Below are positions 23,838 through 32,685 of a stretch of DNA of 39,848 nt, one piece after another. Position numbers and translations under genes: made by a program. The notes beneath the pieces are model-generated. The model ran no database searches. It had not been told where the DNA came from and was given only the letters and a program-made list of their open reading frames with translations. The stretch lies in NCBI GenBank assembly GCA_016928525.1, contig JAFGKO010000209.1:1-39848 (forward strand), written 5' to 3'. The DNA comes from Anaerolineales bacterium. GTDB taxonomy: Bacteria; Chloroflexota; Anaerolineae; Anaerolineales; Villigracilaceae. Numbering within the stretch: the first letter of the stretch is position 1; each line of letters opens with the position of its first letter.

Positions 23838-26800
23838 ATGGAAGGCTTGGGCTTGGGTCTTAGTCTGGTTTTTATCGGACTGGTATTTGTTTTACTGGTC
23901 TGGTTTTTATTGCGCTTATTTCCGCGCAACCAGGCGAATACTAGTGCTCCGCTCTCAGCTTTTGAAAATCCCGATGCTTCAGAAATAAAAGATGCCGTCA
24001 TTATCGTCCAGGGTGGTGGGCGACTTGAATACTTGAACGCATCTGCACGCCAGTTATTTGGCTTGCGAGACGCCGAACAGGCCGATTTGGAACGGCTGAT
24101 CCGTTTCACACGTCCATCTAATGATTTTCTTTCCCTTTTTTCTACAGAATGTCAAAAAAGGATTTCCATCGGCTCTCAATTGACAGAGGCCACGTCTTAT
24201 CATATTCCTGGATTATCTCCTTCGATGTTGGTTACATTTCGCAATTTAGAAATTTCGCCTGAGCTGTCCATGGGTGATGGGCAAGCTGCGGCCTCTATCC
24301 TGCGAGTTGTTGCAGACTTTGGACAAGCAGTTTCGGCCAGTTTAGATTTAGAGGCCACTTTGCAGGCCGTCTTGGAAAATATTGGGCGATTGATCTCGGC
24401 GGATGTGCTGGAAATCAAAGTCTGGGACGATTCTAACCAGGCTCTAGTCCCATATCATTATGATGGGAGGTCAAGCGACCATCGAGCGGTGCGGCGTGTT
24501 ACACGTTCATACTTTGGAGATTATTCCGATTCTTTGCTAAAACAGCATAAACCACTTTTCTTGCCACGAGTCGAGCCACAAAATGATGATACGGTTAAAG
24601 AGATTACGGAGCCGTATCTAGTTCGTTCATATATGGGCATTCCGTTGCTGTCCAACGGAAATTTCGTAGGGACATTGGAAGTCGGACAATCTGCCGAAGA
24701 CAGTTTTGATCAGCATGATATGGAATTACTTCAACTCGTATCTGGTCAAATGACAACTGCCATCCGTAATGCGATGTTATTTGAGGTCGAACAACGGCGA
24801 ACAATTGAATTGACAGGTCTTGCCAACCTGGCGCAGGCGGTCAGCCCAAGCCAGGATATGAAAGATATGTTCGAGCGTTTGGTTAAGAGTATCGCTCCGT
24901 TATTCGATGTAGAAATTCTTGGATTTTTACTTTTTGATGAGGATAAACGCACGCTCGAAGGGCAAGTTCCGTTTCAAGGATTACCCCCGCATATCGTGGA
25001 AATTTACCGTACGAGCATATCAACCGAGAAAATTGCTACCGATATCATCGCCGACCAACAGCCTTTGTTGACACTGAATGCTGCAGAAGATGAAACGTGG
25101 GAAATCCTTGGTATCCAAAATTTAGCCCGGGCTGCCAGTTTGCGCGATTCGGCTTTGGTACCATTGTTAGCCGGCAGACGTCTCGTCGGCTTTTTGCAGT
25201 TGTCCAACCACCGGCGGGGTGTCGTTTCTTTTTCAAATGAAGAATTGCGCTTGATGAACATCGTTGCTGGTCAGGCTTCGGCTATTATCGAGAATGCAGT
25301 TTTAGTACAACAATCGCGTCAACGTGCGTATCGGTCTGATGCCTTGCGGCGTATTGCCAGCCTTTCAGCATCTACTGCCTCGGTCGATGAGGTGTTGGAA
25401 CATTCCATGCGTGAACTGGCACACTTGTTCCAGGCTGATACAGCGGCAGTCTTCTTGTTGGATGAACAGGGCGACGAATTGCGCCTCCATAGCGGGAGCG
25501 TGTATGGGGTTCGTCAAGAAGCGATAGAGGACTTGTCACGGATGTTCATGGCTGACGCCCAATTCAGATTAACTGTAACAGGTAGTCAGAAGCCCTTCTT
25601 GTCAGGGCGTTTGAGCAGTGATCGGCGGGTTTTACCGATCTACCGCCCTCTTACTACGACACTGCGTATGGAATCGGCTCTAGTTGTGCCTCTGGTGGTG
25701 CGCGATCATAGCTTGGGTGAGTTGATATTGGGCAATCGTAAACCCGAGTTTTTCAATTCATATGACCTTCAGGTAGTGACCACGGCTGCCGGACAGCTCG
25801 CATCGGCCTTAGAAAGTACCCGCCTGATTAGTCAGACGGATGTCGATTTGCGCACACGCGTTGAACAGTTAACTGCTGTGATGCGTATTAGTCGCGAACT
25901 GAACGCATCCTTAGATGTAATGCAATTACTTGAAGTAGTGCACGATGAAAGCTTGAATACTACTCACGCAGATTGTGGCACGGTTTTACTTTTTGATCCA
26001 TCTACTGATGGCGAGAAACTAAACATTCAATTCTCCGTAGGATGTCCTGTAGATGAAAACCTCAACAGTATGTTGACGCGTATTTCTAATATCGATGAGC
26101 CACTGGTGATTGCGGACCTTGAGCGCGAAGATTTTACTGCACCCCATGAGGGTGTGCGCTCGGCGTTGTTTGCACCACTTCTTCAAACTGGCAAGCTGGC
26201 AGGGATAATTTATTTACATTCCAGTCAGCCAGAATTTTTTGGTGAAGATTTTGTGGACTTGGTGCAAACGCTTGCGGTACAGGCATCCATTGCATTGAAG
26301 GCGGCCCGTCAGTATCAGATAGAGCGAGAACGTGCTGATGCGTTGCTTCATCGTGCGGATACAATGTCGATTTTGACCGGCATCAACTACGCCATTAATT
26401 TTGAGCAACCGTTAGAGCAACATTTGCGAGCTATTGGAAACGCCATTCGCGAGTCTACTCCTTTTCAGGCAGTGCTTTTCAGTGTGTCTGAGCCTGATAG
26501 CGGATTGTTGCGCCGGGTGACGGGAGTGGGATTTTCGCAAGAAGTACTTGGCGAACTACTTTCTCGTAAACAGCCTTTTGCGAGTGTTCAACAGTTGCTC
26601 AAACCGGAATTCCGTATTGGCAACTCTTATTTTATTCCTGCTGATAGAACACCAGTTGTACCTGCAGATGTTCATATGGTCACATTGGATCTCAATAATG
26701 TGAAGCAGGAAGAAAACGCCTGGGATCCAGATGATTTCCTGCTTGTACCGTTGGATGATATGAAGGGCAATCCGTTAGGTCTGATCAGCCTGGATGCACC

Positions 26801-29800
26801 CAATGATGGATTACGGCCAAACAAAGCGACAATCGATACGATTGAAATATTTGCTGCTCAGGCCGCGCTGGTGATCAACAATACTGCACGTTTCAACGAA
26901 TTACGGAATCGTGTGGAGACACTTTCTTCTGGTTTACAACGCCAACAACGATTGCTCAGTGTCAGCCAAAACGATTTACCTATCTTGCTGCGTAAAGACT
27001 TGGAACAGACGCTTTCCATTCATAATCTGGATCGTCGAGCGCAACGCGTTCGTGCGGGACTGGCCATCACCGAATCTGTCAGCCGCCAGTTGGATTCATC
27101 CTCTGCATTGCTGGCATTAGGGCGAGAAGTGCTCACGCAACTTGGTATGTCGGTTGCCTTGGTAGCCGAGGATGCTCCCGATGGCCCGAGATTGGTACAT
27201 GTTTTGGGCAGTGTTCCGCGCGCTACTAACCCAGAAACTCTTTTTGGTCAGCGCAATCCATTGCGTACCTGTTTGCAGACTGGTGAAACCATCCTGGCTT
27301 CAAATGCAGATGAGACGGATGATTGGCGTAATACGCCCTTACTCAATGGGCTACGTGCCAAGGCTTTTATATGTTTGCCAGTTAGGGTTGAGGAAAAGAC
27401 TGTAGCGGCTGTTTTGGCAGTCAGCCCTGAACCGTTGCCGCCCTTCACCGATGAAGACCGACAAGTGTATTATCAGATCGCCCGTCAAACGTCCCTTATC
27501 TTACAAAATATCTCTCTGCTCAATGAAACACGCCGACGGTTGCAGGAAGTCGACCTTTTGCTTGATTTCAGCCGCCAGATTAGTGGCTTGCCTCCTGAAG
27601 AAATAGTCAAAGCTTTGCTGGAAAGTGCTCGGCGGGTGATCCAGCCTGCTGCCCATGCAGGGGCAGTTCTGCTTTGGGATGAGGATGCCGCACGGCTGAT
27701 CCCCTGGACGGCTGCTGGTTATGCGGACAATGACAGCCTGATGAAGATCAGTTATAAGATCGGCGAAGCGCTGCCCGGCATGGTTTTTGAAACACAAACG
27801 CCGCGTCGTGATGATGAACTGAACTTTGCGCGTGATTATTCTCTCTCGGCTGATAATCTTTTCCTCTATCGTCAGGCGACCGGGGGCCGTCTGCCCGTCT
27901 CTAATTTGGTAATCCCCATTGTTTCAGGTACGCAAGGACTGGGTGTTTTGTTATTAGACAACTTCAACACACAAGCCGCATTCAAAGCCGAAGATGAGAC
28001 CTTGTTGTTATCGCTAGCCCAACAAGTAGCGCTCTCATTGGAAAACGTTCGCTTAGTGCAGGCGACTCAGGAACGCGCTGGGCAACTCCAGGCCTTGAAC
28101 GAGGTCGCTACATCCTTGACCTCGAGCCTGAAGAGCGATGAATTGGTTGCCTCTCTGCTTGAACAATTGCAACCTGTTCTTCCTTTTGATACGGCAACCT
28201 TATTGTTGCGTGAGGAAGATCAATTGGAAGTGGCTGCGGCTGCCGGATTTTCTGATTCTGAAAAACGCTTGGGTTTAACCGTTGCAGTAGAAGATAGCGC
28301 CTTGTTTCAGGAAATGATCCGTACAGGGCAATCTATTGTTGTAGCTGATGTCCGCGAAGATTCGCGTTTCCCAAAAATTGAAGCACCACGCTTATCCTGG
28401 TTGGGCATTCCGCTCATCTCTAAAGGGGAAGTAACAGGCGTCATCACGCTTGAAAAGTGGCAGGCTAATTTTTACGCTTCGGAACAGGTACAGATCGCAA
28501 CAACTTTCGCCAGCCAAGCGGCGGTTGCACTTGAGAACGCCCGCCTTTATGAAGAGAGTTTAAATCGTGCTGCCGAACTCGACCAGCGTTCACAGCGTTT
28601 GGCCTTGCTGAACCGTTTCTCATCTAAGCTGAGTGGTTTGTTGGATGCGGATGAAATCCAGAAAGTTACGGCAAAGGAGTTGCGACAAGCATTTGGTGCT
28701 TTGCGCGTTTCTGTTGTTAGTTTGGAGGGACAGACCCCAACTTGGGTACTAACTACGCCAACTGCTACTGCCAAATTACCTCAAACAGTACAAGAAATTT
28801 CGCTCTTTAATCATTTACGCGAGTCGCGAGGTGTATACACAAGCGAAGACTTCTTGGAAGAACCTGATCTGGCTCCACTGATAACTATGCTTGGCGACGT
28901 GGCAACCAGTGTGCTTGCATTACCCCTTATAAGTGGCGGCAACCTACGCAGTATTCTGTTCGTGCAATTGCCCGCTCAAGAACGTTTGAGCACATCGGAA
29001 GTCGAGTTGGCACTCACTATTGCCAATCAGGCCTCTGTTGCGTTGGATAGCGCGCGCTTGTTCCAAGAAGCGCAACGCCGTGCGCAAGAAACAATGGCAT
29101 TAGCAGAGGTCAGCCGTGATATATCGGCTACCCTAGACCTCGAGGATGTTTTGAAGCGCATCGTTGCTTATGCAAAAGACTTGTTACAGACTGAAACGAG
29201 TGCAGTCTATCTCTCTGAGCCTGACTCCAACGTATTGCGAGGTATCGCTGTTGTTGGAGAGGATGCAGGGGAGATAAGGAATTCTCCTTTACCGATTGGT
29301 GAAGGCATCCTTGGGATGATTGCTGGACAGAAGGTGGGCGAAATTGTCAATGACGCAGAAAATGATCCCCGTGCTCGAATTATCGATGGCACGCAGAGAA
29401 ATGTACACGAACACTTAATGGCCGTACCGATCCTCTCAAAAGAGCAGCTAAGCGGGTTGATGGCAGTTTGGCGCACAGGCAAAGGATTGGAATTTACTGA
29501 GGTTGAGTTAGAATTCTTGAACAGCCTTGCACAACAGGCGGCTGTAGCGATTGAAAATGCGCGTTTGTTTGCTGAAACACAGCGATTGGCGGAAGAACTG
29601 GAACAACGGGTTATAGACCGCACAGCCGAATTGGAAAACGAGAAAGCCAATACCGAAACCTTGCTGCGCATCCTGACAGAAGTCTCAGCTAGTCTTGACC
29701 TTGACCGTGCGCTTAGCCGTACTCTGGCTTTGCTAAATGATGCTGTCGGCGCAGAACAGGGCACGATCATGTTGTTACATGCAGACGACAATTTGTTGCA

Positions 29801-31274
29801 TTACCGCGCCGGTTATGGCTATTTGACCGGAAGGTCAGTGCCTGATAGCCGTGGCTTTACACTTAAGGTAGGTGAGGGTTTGGCTGGCTGGGTCGTCGAA
29901 ACCCGTGAGGCAACTTTTGTGGAAGATTTACATCAAGATCTACGCTGGGTCAGGTCTGGGACTGTAGCAAGCGAGCATCGCAGTTCGATTGTTGCCCCCT
30001 TATTGGTTGGTGAAGATGTGATCGGCGTTTTGATGGTATTTCATCGCCAGATTGGCTACTTTGGCCCGGAACGCCTGGGTATGGTCAAGGCAATTGCAGG
30101 TCAGGTTGCGATAGCCATCAACAACGCTCATCTTTATGAGCTGATTCGCGACCAGGCAGAGCGCTTGGGCAATATGTTGCGTAAGGAGCAGGTAGAAGCC
30201 AGCCGTTCACAGGCTATTTTGGAGGCAGTTGCCGATGGCGTGGTAGTGACTGGTCCTGAAAACAGGATTACATTCTTGAACAGCTCAGCTACTGAGATTC
30301 TTGACCTCAAGGCTGAGAATGTCATTGACCGACCATTGGAGGCTTTTGGAGGTATTTTTGGCAAGGCTGCGAGCACATGGATGCAGACCATCAATAACTG
30401 GTCGAACGAGCCGGCCTCATATCAGGTAGGCGAATCGTATGCGGAGCAATTGGAACTCGAGGATGGCCGTATTGCATTGGTGCACCTCGCCCCGGTCATC
30501 TTGCAGAACGATTTTCTGGGAACGGTATCCATTTTCCGAGATATTACCCATGAGGTTGAAGTAGACAGGCTAAAGTCCGAGTTTGTAGCGACGGTCAGTC
30601 ATGAATTGCGGACACCAATGACCTCCATCCGTGGGTATGTAGATATTCTGCTGATGGGCGCCGCTGGCGCCTTGAATGAAAACCAGACGCATTTCTTGAG
30701 TATCGTCAAGAACAATACGGAACGTCTCAATATTCTTGTGAATGATCTGCTGGATATTTCTCGTATTGAGGCTGGACGTGTAACATTAGCCCCCCAGTCC
30801 CTTGACTTGCGTGACGTGGCCGAAGATGTACTGGCGGACTTATTGCGCCGTTCCCAGGAAGAGAACAAGCCTATGGCTTTTGCTCTGGATGCAGCCAAGA
30901 ATCTGCCGCGTGCGCAAGGTGATGCAGAACGTATCCGGCAGGTGATGGGTAATTTAGTGAGCAATGCCTACCACTACACACCTGAAAACGGCCAAATAAC
31001 TGTACGTATTACTGTCACGGATAGCAAAGACGTACAGGTGGATGTAGTGGACACCGGTGTTGGTATCCCTGTAGAAGATCAAGGACGCATTTTTGATCGT
31101 TTTTACCGTGGCGAAGACCCACTTGTTCTGGCTACGCCCGGTACGGGCTTGGGGTTGGCAATTGTGAAACAATTAGTAGAAATGCATAATGGACGTATTT
31201 GGCTGAAAAGTGAAGGCGTAGGTAAAGGAAGTACATTCTCTTTTACCTTGCCTGTATATAAGAAAGGCGAGTGA
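23838..31274 (+). CDS. Giant membrane-anchored histidine kinase with about eleven GAF domains
   Basis: This 2,478-residue sensor kinase begins with one transmembrane helix (residues ~5-28), then a PAS-like domain (~50-115). Eleven GAF units follow at approximately 156-311, 312-490, 505-657, 680-819, 845-1012, 1074-1222, 1240-1400, 1419-1565, 1590-1735, 1755-1905 and 1945-2095. Each ends in a helix of the form ALENARLY and is joined by short coiled-coil segments. A second PAS (~2124-2225) precedes the HisKA domain with His2255 in SHELRTP and a HATPase_c domain (N-box NLVSNAYHYTPENG, DTGVGI, GTGLGLAI). No receiver is fused; receivers flank it as separate genes. GAF domains bind cyclic nucleotides, bilins, small ligands or metals. 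The frame is uninterrupted for 7.4 kb. Confidence 0.96.
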   Translation: MEGLGLGLSLVFIGLVFVLLVWFLLRLFPRNQANTSAPLSAFENPDASEIKDAVIIVQGGGRLEYLNASARQLFGLRDAEQADLERLIRFTRPSNDFLSLFSTECQKRISIGSQLTEATSYHIPGLSPSMLVTFRNLEISPELSMGDGQAAASILRVVADFGQAVSASLDLEATLQAVLENIGRLISADVLEIKVWDDSNQALVPYHYDGRSSDHRAVRRVTRSYFGDYSDSLLKQHKPLFLPRVEPQNDDTVKEITEPYLVRSYMGIPLLSNGNFVGTLEVGQSAEDSFDQHDMELLQLVSGQMTTAIRNAMLFEVEQRRTIELTGLANLAQAVSPSQDMKDMFERLVKSIAPLFDVEILGFLLFDEDKRTLEGQVPFQGLPPHIVEIYRTSISTEKIATDIIADQQPLLTLNAAEDETWEILGIQNLARAASLRDSALVPLLAGRRLVGFLQLSNHRRGVVSFSNEELRLMNIVAGQASAIIENAVLVQQSRQRAYRSDALRRIASLSASTASVDEVLEHSMRELAHLFQADTAAVFLLDEQGDELRLHSGSVYGVRQEAIEDLSRMFMADAQFRLTVTGSQKPFLSGRLSSDRRVLPIYRPLTTTLRMESALVVPLVVRDHSLGELILGNRKPEFFNSYDLQVVTTAAGQLASALESTRLISQTDVDLRTRVEQLTAVMRISRELNASLDVMQLLEVVHDESLNTTHADCGTVLLFDPSTDGEKLNIQFSVGCPVDENLNSMLTRISNIDEPLVIADLEREDFTAPHEGVRSALFAPLLQTGKLAGIIYLHSSQPEFFGEDFVDLVQTLAVQASIALKAARQYQIERERADALLHRADTMSILTGINYAINFEQPLEQHLRAIGNAIRESTPFQAVLFSVSEPDSGLLRRVTGVGFSQEVLGELLSRKQPFASVQQLLKPEFRIGNSYFIPADRTPVVPADVHMVTLDLNNVKQEENAWDPDDFLLVPLDDMKGNPLGLISLDAPNDGLRPNKATIDTIEIFAAQAALVINNTARFNELRNRVETLSSGLQRQQRLLSVSQNDLPILLRKDLEQTLSIHNLDRRAQRVRAGLAITESVSRQLDSSSALLALGREVLTQLGMSVALVAEDAPDGPRLVHVLGSVPRATNPETLFGQRNPLRTCLQTGETILASNADETDDWRNTPLLNGLRAKAFICLPVRVEEKTVAAVLAVSPEPLPPFTDEDRQVYYQIARQTSLILQNISLLNETRRRLQEVDLLLDFSRQISGLPPEEIVKALLESARRVIQPAAHAGAVLLWDEDAARLIPWTAAGYADNDSLMKISYKIGEALPGMVFETQTPRRDDELNFARDYSLSADNLFLYRQATGGRLPVSNLVIPIVSGTQGLGVLLLDNFNTQAAFKAEDETLLLSLAQQVALSLENVRLVQATQERAGQLQALNEVATSLTSSLKSDELVASLLEQLQPVLPFDTATLLLREEDQLEVAAAAGFSDSEKRLGLTVAVEDSALFQEMIRTGQSIVVADVREDSRFPKIEAPRLSWLGIPLISKGEVTGVITLEKWQANFYASEQVQIATTFASQAAVALENARLYEESLNRAAELDQRSQRLALLNRFSSKLSGLLDADEIQKVTAKELRQAFGALRVSVVSLEGQTPTWVLTTPTATAKLPQTVQEISLFNHLRESRGVYTSEDFLEEPDLAPLITMLGDVATSVLALPLISGGNLRSILFVQLPAQERLSTSEVELALTIANQASVALDSARLFQEAQRRAQETMALAEVSRDISATLDLEDVLKRIVAYAKDLLQTETSAVYLSEPDSNVLRGIAVVGEDAGEIRNSPLPIGEGILGMIAGQKVGEIVNDAENDPRARIIDGTQRNVHEHLMAVPILSKEQLSGLMAVWRTGKGLEFTEVELEFLNSLAQQAAVAIENARLFAETQRLAEELEQRVIDRTAELENEKANTETLLRILTEVSASLDLDRALSRTLALLNDAVGAEQGTIMLLHADDNLLHYRAGYGYLTGRSVPDSRGFTLKVGEGLAGWVVETREATFVEDLHQDLRWVRSGTVASEHRSSIVAPLLVGEDVIGVLMVFHRQIGYFGPERLGMVKAIAGQVAIAINNAHLYELIRDQAERLGNMLRKEQVEASRSQAILEAVADGVVVTGPENRITFLNSSATEILDLKAENVIDRPLEAFGGIFGKAASTWMQTINNWSNEPASYQVGESYAEQLELEDGRIALVHLAPVILQNDFLGTVSIFRDITHEVEVDRLKSEFVATVSHELRTPMTSIRGYVDILLMGAAGALNENQTHFLSIVKNNTERLNILVNDLLDISRIEAGRVTLAPQSLDLRDVAEDVLADLLRRSQEENKPMAFALDAAKNLPRAQGDAERIRQVMGNLVSNAYHYTPENGQITVRITVTDSKDVQVDVVDTGVGIPVEDQGRIFDRFYRGEDPLVLATPGTGLGLAIVKQLVEMHNGRIWLKSEGVGKGSTFSFTLPVYKKGE

Positions 31275-31281
31275 GGAATCG

Positions 31282-31656
31282 ATGACGAAGATTTTGATTG
31301 CAGAAGACGAACCTGACATTCGGGATTTGATTGCCTTCACTTTGCGTTTTGCAGGATACGAGGTGGCGACCTGTTCGAATGGTGAAGAGGCTGTGCAACT
31401 GGCAAAGAAAGAATATCCCGACTTGATCCTGTTGGATGTGCGCATGCCACGCATGACTGGCTATGATGCTTGTAAAGAGATCAAAGCCGACCCTACTCTA
31501 AAAGATGTCCCCGTTGTTTTTCTCTCTGCTAAAGGACAGGAAGCAGAAATACGTGATGGTATGGAAGCTGGCGCCGAAGAGTACTTGCTAAAACCTTTTG
31601 CGCCTGATCAGTTGACCGAACGGGTTCGCTCCGTTCTGGCTAAATTCGGAAAGTAA
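31282..31656 (+). CDS. Single-domain response regulator
   Basis: A 124-residue CheY/Spo0F-like receiver with no output domain: acidic pocket Glu8/Asp9, phosphoacceptor Asp52 (LLDVRMPRMTGYD), Ser in FLSAKG, and Lys in LLKPF (~104). It lies seven bases after the giant kinase, so it is its probable partner, passing phosphate onward or binding a target such as the GTPase or DUF4388 protein. Stand-alone receivers often serve in phosphorelays, and no Hpt protein is visible here. The start ATG has TGAGGA upstream. Confidence 0.95.
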   Translation: MTKILIAEDEPDIRDLIAFTLRFAGYEVATCSNGEEAVQLAKKEYPDLILLDVRMPRMTGYDACKEIKADPTLKDVPVVFLSAKGQEAEIRDGMEAGAEEYLLKPFAPDQLTERVRSVLAKFGK

Positions 31657-31687
31657 GAGATTTTGGTCTGGGAAAGTTCCTGATTGC

Positions 31688-32476
31688 ATGAGCGCCATTT
31701 TATTGGACGGACAGATTGTTCACTATGAGGTGTTGGGACGTGGTCGTCCCATCATCTTCCTCCACGGTTGGGTTGGCTCGTGGCGCTATTGGATCACATC
31801 TATGCAGGTTGCTTCCACTTCTTTTCGTGCTTATGGGCTCGATCTGTGGGGGTTTGGGGAATCGGCTCATGACCCGATGCACTATACCATCGATCAGCAG
31901 ACCGATTTGCTCAGCCGTTTTCTGGATGAAATGGGGATTGGCAAAGTGGCGCTTGTTGGACACGGACTCGGCGCGTTAGTGGGCTTTAATTTTTGTGTTC
32001 GCTGGCCGAAAAGTGTGGATCGCATGATGGCGGTCAGTTGCCCAATGTTTTATGACTCGATCAATGCTCGCTTACGGACGCCATCTTTACCAGACTTGGT
32101 GACCTGGTTGGGAAGTAAATCCCCAGAGGCAACTGCTGCCCTGGCTGACGCTACAAAAGCGGATCCGCAGGCTATTACGATCTCGATTAACGGTTTTCAG
32201 TCGAATGGCTTATTTGGCCAAATGCGCCAGACCCAGATTCCTTGTCTGCTCGTTCATGGACAGAGCGACCCCGCAATTCCTGCTCCACCTGCTGATAATT
32301 CGGTTAACTTGCCACACATGATGCATCATATTGTATTGGATGGCTCCGGGCATTTTCCAATGATCGATGAGACTGCCCGTTTCAATCGCTTGCTGACTGA
32401 CTTTTTAGCGCTCGATTCGGGCGCCAGTCCACGCGAGTTGCAACTCAAGGACGAATGGAAGCGCCGCATACGCTAG
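31688..32476 (+). CDS. Alpha/beta hydrolase-fold paralogue with the nucleophile Ser replaced (copy 2)
   Basis: A 262-residue protein clearly paralogous to the hydrolase at 19050-19847: both begin with a Q/GIVHYEV.GRGRP segment, then LHGW.GSW and LD.WGFGES. The nucleophile elbow, GHSMG in copy 1, reads GHGLG here. The codon at 31964-31966 is GGA, giving Gly at residue 93, exactly where copy 1 has Ser93. Asp (HGQSDPAIP) and His (GSGHFPMIDE) positions remain. It is therefore probably not a Ser hydrolase and may be a ligand-binding pseudoenzyme, as in plant hormone receptors of this fold. It is the last gene of the operon, followed immediately by a terminator. Confidence 0.9.
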   Translation: MSAILLDGQIVHYEVLGRGRPIIFLHGWVGSWRYWITSMQVASTSFRAYGLDLWGFGESAHDPMHYTIDQQTDLLSRFLDEMGIGKVALVGHGLGALVGFNFCVRWPKSVDRMMAVSCPMFYDSINARLRTPSLPDLVTWLGSKSPEATAALADATKADPQAITISINGFQSNGLFGQMRQTQIPCLLVHGQSDPAIPAPPADNSVNLPHMMHHIVLDGSGHFPMIDETARFNRLLTDFLALDSGASPRELQLKDEWKRRIR

Positions 32477-32477
32477 C

Positions 32478-32511
32478 CAGGGTAGATGAAACGGTCTGCC
32501 CTGAGTTTTTT
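32478..32511 (+). terminator. Strong intrinsic terminator ending the ten-gene operon
   Basis: CAGGGTAGA (32478-32486) pairs with TCTGCCCTG (32495-32503), with one G-T pair, then AG and six T's. It starts one base after the stop codon of the last gene and ends just before the thiamine operon's -35 element. Confidence 0.9.
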
Positions 32512-32514
32512 AAC

Positions 32515-32544
32515 TTGACAAGTGGGTATCCATTCTCTTATACT
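32515..32544 (+). promoter_or_regulatory. Promoter of the thiamine operon
   Basis: A perfect TTGACA (32515-32520), an 18-base spacer and TATACT (32539-32544). The start of transcription near 32551 is just ahead of the riboswitch. Confidence 0.85.
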
Positions 32545-32555
32545 CTTTTCTACAA

Positions 32556-32649
32556 CAGTTAAACGGGGAGTCCGTTTTACGGGCTGAGAGGAGCGTTTCA
32601 CGCTCGACCCGCAATACCTGATCCGGATCATGCCGGCGGAGGAAAATTG
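32556..32649 (+). ncRNA. TPP riboswitch (THI element) aptamer
   Basis: The conserved core is complete: GGGGAGTCC (32564-32572), GGGCTGAGAGG (32581-32591), then ACCC and AATACCTGATCCGGAT, and GCCGGCGGAGGAAA at the 3' side. Closing stem P1 is CAGTT (32556-32560) with AATTG (32645-32649). Thiamine pyrophosphate binding should turn the operon off. Genes downstream are all thiamine-related, which confirms the call. Confidence 0.97.
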
Positions 32650-32659
32650 CACCTGTCAA

Positions 32660-32685
32660 CATCCTCCGCCACGGAGGATGTTTTT
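32660..32685 (+). terminator. Riboswitch expression platform: terminator that also hides the ribosome-binding site
   Basis: CATCCTCCG (32660-32668), loop CCA, and CGGAGGATG (32672-32680) form a perfect 9-bp stem followed by TTTTT, directly before ATG 32686. The right arm contains GGAGG (32673-32677), the only ribosome-binding site for the next gene. The left arm can instead pair with GGCGGAGG (32635-32642) from the aptamer's 3' side, forming an antiterminator when TPP is absent. Confidence 0.88.
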
